Source: a bacterium (GTDB lineage Archaea > Thermoplasmatota > Thermoplasmata > Lutacidiplasmatales > UBA184). From it: a stretch of 6,674 bases of DNA. Positions 1 to 4,665 of this stretch are shown in pieces; the first letter of the stretch is position 1; each line of letters starts with the position of its first letter. The notes below the pieces were generated by a model, which saw only the letters and a list, made by a program, of their open reading frames with translations, had not been told where the DNA came from and ran no database searches. The stretch lies in NCBI GenBank assembly GCA_021832495.1, contig JAKBKR010000119.1, forward strand, positions 1 to 6,674, written 5' to 3'. The position numbers and the translations under genes were made by a program.

Positions 1-1416
1 GACAGCCGCGAGGGGCCTCCCGGTGGTCTCGGGGGTGAGGACAAGGGAAATGACGAACCCCGCAAAGGAGGCGGCGCCCAAGATCCAGAGCATGTAGGAG
101 AGGCCGTAGGCGATGACAATGCCGGTGAAGAGGAATGTGGCGATGGCCGCCCCTGCCTTGCCCGAAGCGGCCGAAATGCCGTGGCCCGTCGCCCGGAACT
201 TCGTCGGGAAAACTTCGCTCGGAAGCACGAAGGTGGTGGTATTGGGACCCATATTGGCGAAGAAGAAGGTCATCGCATAGATGGCCAGGAACAGCCCAAG
301 GTAGTTGGCCGTGAGAGGTTGGAGGAACATCGCGACGAGAACGAACGACAGGGTCATGACCCCGAACCCAATCACCTGGAGGGTGCGTCGGCCGACCCGA
401 TCGATGAGGGTGACGGCGGCCCAGTAGCCCGGGATCGATGCGAACAGGGCGATCAGGATATTGCCCTCCGCCAGGCGGAGGAGATAGGCGTGTGGGTTGG
501 CGAGCGAGGTCGCGAACCCGGTGTAGGCCAGCACGGTGGGATTGAAGATGTTCGAGGAATAGAACGCGACGTCGACGAGGAACCAACAGGCCGCCGTACC
601 GAACAGGACCGTGGCATACCGCGAAAAGAACGTGGAATAGGTGACCTTCGCAGTCCGTACCTCGGTGGTCCCGACCGTGTTGAGCTCGGATCCCGTGAGG
701 GTCTCCACCGCCGCCTTGGCCGCCCCGGCATCCCCCTTCACCTTGAGGGTGAACCGCGGGGTCTCCGGCATCCGGGTCCGGAAGTATATCGTGGCGAGGG
801 CCGGCACGGCGCCGAGCCCGAGGACGATCCTCCAGGTGATATCGAGTGAGTTCCCGGGAATGAAGAGAAGGGCGGCCAAGGTCACGAGCGCGCCCGTGAG
901 CAGGCCGAACCCCTGCATGGCGAATACGGAGGCCACCAGCCGGCCCCGGCGTTTCACGTTGGAAAACTCGCTCATGATGGTCGCGGAAAGGGGATAATCC
1001 CCCCCAACGCCAATCCCCACGACCAGCCTCCAGATCGCCAGCACGACCAAGGTGTCCAGACCGAGGAAGGGGCTCGCCAAGGCGCTGCCGATCGAGCCGA
1101 TCGCCATCACGGTGAGCGTGATCGCGTACACCTTCTTCCGCCCGATCCGGTCCGCCAAGAAGCCGAAGACGAGCTGTCCGATGATGGCCCCCACCAACGC
1201 CGCCGCGCTGACAAGGGAAACCTCGAGCACGGGAGAGTATTTCGGTGTCGAAAAGTAGACGAAGCCGAGGATCGGCAGGACCAGCGAGATGACGAAGAGG
1301 TCGTATGCATCCGAGAAGAACCCCATCCCGGCGATGACGATGGTCTTGAGATGGTAGCCCTGGGTCGCCGCAGCGTCGAGCTGCGTCAGAATACGCCGTT
1401 CGTCCCCGATCGCCAC
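1..1416 (-). CDS. Inorganic phosphate:H+ symporter (MFS, PHO84-like PHS family), C-terminus cut by window edge
   Basis: Membrane transporter that should import phosphate with protons. The frame is open for 472 codons and then leaves the window, so only the extreme C-terminus is missing. The family signature GIGVGGDYPLSATIMSE is at residues 134-150. The MFS loop between helices 2 and 3 (GFLADRIGRKK) is near 85-95, and a second one (LIDRVGRR) is near 337-344. The run from GPNTTTFVLPSE to HGISAASGKAG (390-422) is typical of the phosphate subfamily. The phosphate-site residues known from the fungal PiPT structure all have counterparts with matching spacing: D36, D39, D140, Y141, Q168, W278, D282, Y286 and K420. 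The start is GTG at 1416: the frame has a stop at 1489-1491 and no ATG in between. No Shine-Dalgarno is visible, so a leaderless transcript is likely. Sugar and organic-acid transporters share the fold but lack the GGDYPLS motif and the W-D-Y triad. Direction of transport and affinity are inferred. Confidence 0.93.
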   Translation of the reverse strand, partial: MAIGDERRILTQLDAAATQGYHLKTIVIAGMGFFSDAYDLFVISLVLPILGFVYFSTPKYSPVLEVSLVSAAALVGAIIGQLVFGFLADRIGRKKVYAITLTVMAIGSIGSALASPFLGLDTLVVLAIWRLVVGIGVGGDYPLSATIMSEFSNVKRRGRLVASVFAMQGFGLLTGALVTLAALLFIPGNSLDITWRIVLGLGAVPALATIYFRTRMPETPRFTLKVKGDAGAAKAAVETLTGSELNTVGTTEVRTAKVTYSTFFSRYATVLFGTAACWFLVDVAFYSSNIFNPTVLAYTGFATSLANPHAYLLRLAEGNILIALFASIPGYWAAVTLIDRVGRRTLQVIGFGVMTLSFVLVAMFLQPLTANYLGLFLAIYAMTFFFANMGPNTTTFVLPSEVFPTKFRATGHGISAASGKAGAAIATFLFTGIVIAYGLSYMLWILGAASFAGFVISLVLTPETTGRPLAAV

Positions 1417-1430
1417 GTTCTTACGTGTGC

Positions 1431-1445
1431 GAGCGGGACTCCGGA
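1431..1445. repeat. 15-bp direct repeat, proximal copy (GAGCGGGACTCCGGA)
   Basis: Perfect copy of the 15-mer also found at 1514-1528. This copy lies between the nearest TATA-like box and the start codon of the phosphate symporter, where a bound protein would block transcription initiation. Confidence 0.8.
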
Positions 1446-1492
1446 TAAATAGGATTCCAACATAGAGTATATAGTCATATATAGAACTCTAA
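1441..1492 (-). promoter_or_regulatory. AT-rich promoter island of the phosphate symporter
   Basis: This AT-rich stretch stands out in otherwise GC-rich DNA, just upstream of the symporter GTG. Read on the minus strand it contains CTATATA twice (plus-strand TATATAG at 1468-1474 and 1478-1484, exactly 10 bp apart) and then TATTTATC about 30 bases before the GTG. The last box is at the right distance for a leaderless archaeal transcript; the other two would give leaders of about 25-40 bases. AGAGT at 1464-1468 and ACTCT at 1486-1490 form an outer inverted repeat around the two boxes. Which box is used cannot be decided from sequence. Confidence 0.6.
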
Positions 1493-1513
1493 AAGTTCGG
1501 TCCGCCGCTGATT

Positions 1514-1528
1514 GAGCGGGACTCCGGA
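1514..1528. repeat. 15-bp direct repeat, distal copy (GAGCGGGACTCCGGA)
   Basis: Second perfect copy, 83 bp from the first in the same orientation. The two enclose 68 bp that include the AT-rich promoter island. It may be a paired regulator site or a trace of a duplication or insertion; nothing else mobile is visible. Confidence 0.8.
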
Positions 1529-1669
1529 ACACCCCACCGTCAAGGCCCAGACCTACCTCGGGGAGGGGTCGGGCGCCCGATGTGGGCCGGTATTCACCCA
1601 GGGCTTCCTTTCTATGCGGTCATTTGGGATCGGAGGTTGCTGAATGACGACGCCCTGGAGCACCCTCGC
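1529..1669. other. Intergenic stretch with a 12-bp perfect palindrome
   Basis: Region between the distal repeat and the end of the 144-aa membrane protein gene. It contains the perfect palindrome TCGGGCGCCCGA at 1569-1580, preceded by G-rich runs at 1559-1567. A short plus-strand frame from ATG 1578 (about 46 codons, low complexity at its end) runs antisense into the membrane protein gene and has no convincing support. No tRNA-like fold and no clear T-rich terminator were seen. Confidence 0.45.
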
Positions 1670-2104
1670 TCATCGAAGGAAGAGGGGTCCACCCAACACG
1701 AAGAAGAAGATCAGAGCTAGGAAAATGAGGAGGATGGCCCCGGCCCAAACTTCCTCGTTGGACCGGTACCCATATATGGGAGGCGGTCGGGGAGGGAATC
1801 CGAAGCGCTCGAGGAAGAGCAGAAGACCGAAGGCCGACACCACGAAGATCGTCCCTATGATCGCATCTGCCCAATCGGAAGTGGTGTTGCAGTACTGCGT
1901 CGCACCGAGGCAACTCGCCGCACTCAAAACGCCGAAGAACATCGAGAAGATACCGATGATGCCACAAAAATAGACGATGCCGAGGAAATAGAGTGTTGTC
2001 TCCCGGTGTAGTCGCCGGGAGCGTCCCGATCCTGGAGGGGGGGTCACCGCCATCCCGACCTCTCTTGTGTAGCGGGGTGGACGCACGCGTTCCCGCACAT
2101 CCAT
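1670..2104 (-). CDS. Small three-helix membrane protein, unknown function
   Basis: Not recognised. The 144-aa product has a basic, proline-containing N-terminus (about residues 1-36) and three hydrophobic segments near 37-61, 79-98 and 119-140. The positive-inside rule puts the N-terminus in the cytoplasm and the loop between helices 1 and 2 outside. That outer loop carries C65 and C72, which could form a disulfide, and a possible N-glycosylation site N73-T-T. The inner loop is proline- and aromatic-rich (PPRPPPIYGY, 104-113). I chose the ATG at 2104, which has GGAGGT upstream. The internal ATG at 2053 (residue 18) also keeps all three helices and has a GAGGT 4 bases before it. The clean hydrophobic segments make this frame more credible than the longer overlapping 1620-2186 frame. 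It is divergent from nikR, but nothing in it suggests nickel transport. Confidence 0.72.
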   Translation of the reverse strand: MDVRERVRPPRYTREVGMAVTPPPGSGRSRRLHRETTLYFLGIVYFCGIIGIFSMFFGVLSAASCLGATQYCNTTSDWADAIIGTIFVVSAFGLLLFLERFGFPPRPPPIYGYRSNEEVWAGAILLIFLALIFFFVLGGPLFLR

Positions 2105-2116
2105 CGTAGAGCGGCA

Positions 2117-2122
2117 ACCTCC
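2117..2122 (-). promoter_or_regulatory. Shine-Dalgarno for the membrane protein
   Basis: GGAGGT on the minus strand ends 12 bases before the ATG at 2104, slightly farther than usual. It supports this start, but the internal ATG at 2053 remains possible. A CTTATG element around 2183-2188 on the minus strand is a weak TATA candidate giving a leader of roughly 50-60 bases. Confidence 0.4.
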
Positions 2123-2240
2123 CCTCGATCGGTTCTCCCAAAGTCCATCGGAGTTCCCTACCGTATTCCGAGAGACCCCGAGGCATAAGGTGTTTTGCCT
2201 GAGGGTGCGACGGTTAGAAAGGGGAGGGCCACGCGCCCCG

Positions 2241-2250
2241 CTTTCTTATG
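2241..2250 (+). promoter_or_regulatory. TATA-like box of nikR
   Basis: CTTTCTTATG is centred about 31 bases before the nikR ATG at 2277, which suits an archaeal transcript starting at or just before the start codon. No Shine-Dalgarno precedes that ATG, consistent with leaderless translation. The box is only moderately AT-rich. Confidence 0.4.
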
Positions 2251-2258
2251 AGCTTCCG

Positions 2259-2271
2259 CCCCGTGACGGGG
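2259..2271. promoter_or_regulatory. Palindrome CCCCGTGACGGGG, candidate nikR operator
   Basis: Two perfect 6-bp arms (CCCCGT and ACGGGG) around one central G, lying between the TATA-like box and the nikR start codon. A repressor bound here would block transcription initiation. It does not resemble the E. coli NikR operator (GTATGA-N16-TCATAC), so autoregulation by NikR is an inference from position only. Confidence 0.4.
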
Positions 2272-2276
2272 TCTGG

Positions 2277-2762
2277 ATGGCTTCCCGAGTGGTCCGACTG
2301 GGCGTCTCACTGGAACCCGAGCTCTTGACGGCATTGGACCGGTGGTCGGCGTCGCGCAACTCCTCGAGCCGCTCGGATGCGATTCGGGCCTTGATCCGAA
2401 GGGAGATGGCCGAAGAGAACCTCGTGGACCCGATGGCCGATGCGGTCGCCGCGGTCACGGTGCTCTACCGACACACGGACTTCGGGGTCCAGCGACGGCT
2501 CACCGCCAGCCAGCATCGGTGGGGAGGGCACATCATCTCCTCGACCCACTTCCACCTTCAAGGGGACGCGTGCCTCGAGGTGTTGGTTCTGGAAGGAAAG
2601 CGGGCCGAGTTGGTCCAAGCGGCGGAAGATCTCCGGGGAGTCCGTGGTGTGATCCACGGAGACTATCTCCTGACCTCTCCGCACGTTGCCGGTGGCCGGA
2701 CCGGCCACGAGCACCCCCATCCCTCGCATGCACACGGCTCCCGCAGTCGAAGGAGCGGTTAG
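2277..2762 (+). CDS. nikR: Nickel-responsive transcriptional regulator NikR
   Basis: Cytoplasmic DNA-binding protein of the ribbon-helix-helix/ACT-like type, expected to bind operators when loaded with Ni(II) and so control nickel uptake genes. Residues 1-45 form the ribbon-helix-helix (strand RVVRLGV, then helices through SRSDAIRALIRRE). Residues about 55-135 are the metal-binding and tetramerisation domain. The four high-affinity nickel ligands of E. coli NikR (H76, H87, H89, C95) correspond to H80, H91, H93 and C99 with identical spacing, within HRWGGHIISSTHFHLQG and ACLEV. The start at ATG 2277 places the DNA-binding strand at the very N-terminus, as in the family; the frame extends 29 codons further upstream to 2190 without family similarity. 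At 161 aa it is longer than most NikR because of a C-terminal tail with H144, H146, H148, H151 and H153. No nickel transporter is in view, so targets are unknown. Confidence 0.93.
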   Translation: MASRVVRLGVSLEPELLTALDRWSASRNSSSRSDAIRALIRREMAEENLVDPMADAVAAVTVLYRHTDFGVQRRLTASQHRWGGHIISSTHFHLQGDACLEVLVLEGKRAELVQAAEDLRGVRGVIHGDYLLTSPHVAGGRTGHEHPHPSHAHGSRSRRSG

Positions 2763-2875
2763 GCTGCGCATCGTTAGTGGCCCTTTGCATCCGGTAATGG
2801 GATCTTGGCTGTTCCCCGGCGACGTCTCAGGCAGCGCCGAGAAGTCCGTGGGAGTCGAGTCGACCGAGTTTCGGG
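2763..2875. other. Convergent intergenic region with a small hairpin
   Basis: The ends of nikR and the acetyltransferase face each other here. A bulged hairpin can form at 2825-2842 (TCTC/GAGA plus GGC/GCC, loop AGC). There is no T-run on either strand, so it is only a weak terminator candidate for either gene. Confidence 0.3.
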
Positions 2876-3481
2876 TCAGCGTTGGACCGCACGAGCCATC
2901 ACAAGGAAAGGCTCTCCATTATCGGAGAATCGTAGGCCTGGATGGATGACCTCGAAGCCCTCGCGCTGATACAGTCGCACCACCGGATTCCGGTCACGTT
3001 GTGTCGAGAGAACGACCCTGTGATTCGGGATGACCTCGAGCGCCCTTTGGATCAACCGGGTTCCGTACCCCCGACCCCGGTACGCGGGGATCACCCCCAT
3101 CTCGACGATCTCGAAAGGATCGGTGAACCATTGTGTGCGGATTGTTTCGGGGAGCTCGGCTACGACGTGGTCGAACCACCATGTCCCCGGGCGACCGCTA
3201 TATCCGTAAAGAAAGCCCACAGGGGCCGTAGAGGTCCCAAGGTCGAGCGTGAGCAGTAGGAAACCCGGGCGCCTCCGGTGTTGGTTCCATCGCTCGAGAT
3301 ATTGTGTCTCCGTTTCCACTCCGTTGTGAGGGGAGCTTCGGAACGACTCGGCATACAATGCGTAGATTGCCTCGCCGAGTAGGAGGGCGCTCTCCGCGGA
3401 GTGCTGCGTGATCCGAGGGCGTAGATGTCCATCGTTCACATCGACCCATGAGAAGGGCGACCGTGATAATCCTATTGGCAC
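2876..3481 (-). CDS. GNAT-family N-acetyltransferase
   Basis: Expected to transfer an acetyl group from acetyl-CoA to an amine; the substrate cannot be told. The GNAT fold is supported by motif A at residues 127-144, with the acetyl-CoA loop R135-G-R-G138-Y-G140. The following helix-strand region NPVVRLYQREGFEVI (165-179) is the usual motif B. The N-terminal part contains a long helix and PGFLLLTLD (72-80), then VGFLYGYSG (88-96) and a WWFD segment (101-104). To my memory this layout resembles GNAT proteins common in Actinobacteria, so transfer is possible but unproven. The start is uncertain: there is no in-frame ATG before M128, an in-frame stop lies at 3500-3502, and GTG is available at 3481 or 3439. 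The gene follows the zinc-finger gene by 70 bases on the same strand and may share its transcript. Confidence 0.85.
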   Translation of the reverse strand: MPIGLSRSPFSWVDVNDGHLRPRITQHSAESALLLGEAIYALYAESFRSSPHNGVETETQYLERWNQHRRRPGFLLLTLDLGTSTAPVGFLYGYSGRPGTWWFDHVVAELPETIRTQWFTDPFEIVEMGVIPAYRGRGYGTRLIQRALEVIPNHRVVLSTQRDRNPVVRLYQREGFEVIHPGLRFSDNGEPFLVMARAVQR

Positions 3482-3551
3482 TGGTCGCGGGCCGGGACCT
3501 CACCCCTCTCGACCTCCTAGCCATATTGATGGTGGTGTGCCCATCCGAGCG
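3482..3551 (-). promoter_or_regulatory. Spacer before the acetyltransferase, with a strong but out-of-frame Shine-Dalgarno
   Basis: Contains AGGAGGT on the minus strand at 3518-3512, exactly 8 bases before a GTG at 3503. That GTG opens a frame different from the acetyltransferase frame (22 bases before its GTG at 3481). A weak TATA-like ATCAATATGG lies just upstream. The spacer could allow co-transcription from the zinc-finger gene or hold a separate promoter. Confidence 0.4.
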
Positions 3552-4586
3552 CTACTCGGGCGACGAAGGTGGCTTCGGGACCACTTGGAGGACCGACCGC
3601 AAGAAATCCGCCATGTCCTCCTCGTGAATAGTACTACCGCAGTACTCACACGTGCGCCAGGCGCTCTCTGGGGTGTCCTTTGTGACCCGGAAGGAAGCTC
3701 CGCAGGAGGGGCATCGGTAGGCAGAGGTCATGCCCGACCTTCGGAAGGCCTGTATGAGCTGACCGAGGTCGAGCGTGACCGTTGCGGCCTGAGCGCGGGT
3801 GCGCTCCTTTCCGGCCTCATCGAAGAAGCCCCCCATCTCGTACGTTCGAGCGGCGTCTTCCGACCGACCGGATTGGGATAAGATGCGGGCGATCCCTTGG
3901 GTCGCAGACTTCCAGCGTACGTCCCAGAAAGATCCCGGGGCCCGGGTGGACAGGGCTCGGGCCGCGGCTAGCACGGAGGGTTGCCCCCGAAGCAGGGTGT
4001 ACTGTCCCGGATCGGTCGGATCGAGGTAGATCCAGACATCGGTGCTCCGGCCATCCGCTACCGGTGTGGAACCGGCCAAGAGCCCTTCTTCCAGGTACCG
4101 GAACGGAAGGCGCTGGTCGCCCGGGCTTCGGCTGTACCGTTGGAGGGCTTCGACCATGTCGCTCGGGAGGCCCGGCAGGTTCACCACGAACTCGGGGCCG
4201 TAGATCCCGCGGGTTCGATCGACCATCACCTTCGCCTTTCGCAAGCGATCACGGAGATCGTCGAAGAGGCAGCTGGCCAGGGCATCCTGCAGGATCGGTT
4301 CCGCACATCCCGGCGAGCACGCCCCCGTACGCGCCAATTCCTCATCGTAGGTGTGGACGAACCCGAGGGGATCCTCGGAGGCATGGACCACGTGGACGGA
4401 AAGTATCGTACCGCACTGCGCACACATGGGCTTCTTGCATGTGACGCACACACTGATGTCCCATGGCCGCACCGAAGCTCCACAGGTTGCACAACGAGTG
4501 GTGGGAGAGGAGGGCCTCCGATGCACGCGATCGGCGAACAGTTCGCCGAACGAGGAGCGGGGGTTGACGGGATGCGATGGGTTCAT
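3552..4586 (-). CDS. Multi-zinc-finger protein of unknown function, divergent from hel308
   Basis: Not recognised as a named family. The 344-aa soluble protein has an N-terminal cysteine cluster C32-x2-C35, C47-x2-C50, C55-x2-C58, followed by H65-x2-H68 and C90-x3-C94. This order and spacing recall cross-brace treble-clef fingers (RING/FYVE-like); homology is not claimed. A helical middle section follows, with a TPR-like stretch near 230-268 (ILSQSGRSEDAARTYEMGG). A C-terminal zinc ribbon has C292-x2-C295 and C313-x2-C316. There is no signal peptide or membrane segment. The frame extends upstream to 4760, but that would overlap the start of hel308. The ATG at 4586 has a TATA-like GATATAAG about 20 bases upstream and begins just before the first cysteines, so I prefer it. 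A role as adaptor or nucleic-acid or protein binding factor is inference; the divergent position hints at a link to DNA repair but does not show it. Confidence 0.8.
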   Translation of the reverse strand: MNPSHPVNPRSSFGELFADRVHRRPSSPTTRCATCGASVRPWDISVCVTCKKPMCAQCGTILSVHVVHASEDPLGFVHTYDEELARTGACSPGCAEPILQDALASCLFDDLRDRLRKAKVMVDRTRGIYGPEFVVNLPGLPSDMVEALQRYSRSPGDQRLPFRYLEEGLLAGSTPVADGRSTDVWIYLDPTDPGQYTLLRGQPSVLAAARALSTRAPGSFWDVRWKSATQGIARILSQSGRSEDAARTYEMGGFFDEAGKERTRAQAATVTLDLGQLIQAFRRSGMTSAYRCPSCGASFRVTKDTPESAWRTCEYCGSTIHEEDMADFLRSVLQVVPKPPSSPE

Positions 4587-4602
4587 GGGAGGTCCGTCGG
4601 AA

Positions 4603-4610
4603 CTTATATC
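4603..4610. promoter_or_regulatory. Central TATATA element between the zinc-finger gene and hel308
   Basis: CTTATATC on the plus strand reads GATATAAG on the minus strand, so it could serve either direction. It lies about 20 bases before the zinc-finger ATG (4586) and about 60 before the hel308 ATG (4666). For hel308 it would start transcription near 4632, giving a leader of roughly 33 bases. GGTTAAAGG at 4626-4634 is an alternative hel308 box. Confidence 0.5.
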
Positions 4611-4637
4611 GGTCAAGGAACGGTAGGTTAAAGGGTG

Positions 4638-4663
4638 TCGCAACCTCTCCTTGAGGTTTGCGA
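4638..4663 (+). promoter_or_regulatory. Hairpin enclosing the hel308 Shine-Dalgarno
   Basis: TCGCAACCTC (4638-4647) pairs with GAGGTTTGCGA (4653-4663) around the loop TCCTT, giving 10 base pairs with one bulged T at 4659. The Shine-Dalgarno GAGGT at 4653-4657 is 8 bases from the hel308 ATG and is entirely within the 3' arm. Folding in the mRNA would hide it from the ribosome. As DNA, the same symmetry could be a protein-binding site. Confidence 0.5.
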
Positions 4664-4665
4664 AC

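Noticed and set aside
181..849. Plus-strand open frame of 222 codons
   Set aside because: It is antisense to the phosphate symporter and the product is an Arg/Glu/Gly-rich low-complexity chain typical of the opposite strand of a GC-rich gene.
1578..1720. Short plus-strand frame of about 46 codons
   Set aside because: It runs antisense into the membrane protein gene, has no promoter or ribosome site, and ends in a low-complexity acidic stretch.
1620..2186. Minus-strand frame of 188 codons overlapping the small membrane protein
   Set aside because: Its product has no hydrophobic segments or motifs, whereas the alternative frame at 1670-2104 gives three clean membrane helices.
2190..2276. N-terminal extension of NikR
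   Set aside because: The 29 extra residues do not match the family, whose DNA-binding strand is at the N-terminus, and the TATA-like box lies inside this stretch.
2307..2771. Minus-strand frame across nikR
   Set aside because: Antisense shadow of nikR; all NikR motifs are on the plus strand.
3241..3780. 13-bp repeat AGGTCGAGCGTGA near 3240 and near 3767
   Set aside because: In both places it encodes the same short peptide TLDLG within unrelated genes; chance and codon bias explain it.
3782..4631. Two long overlapping plus-strand frames (3782-4444 and 3981-4631)
   Set aside because: Both are antisense to the zinc-finger gene, whose conserved CxxC pairs identify the real frame.
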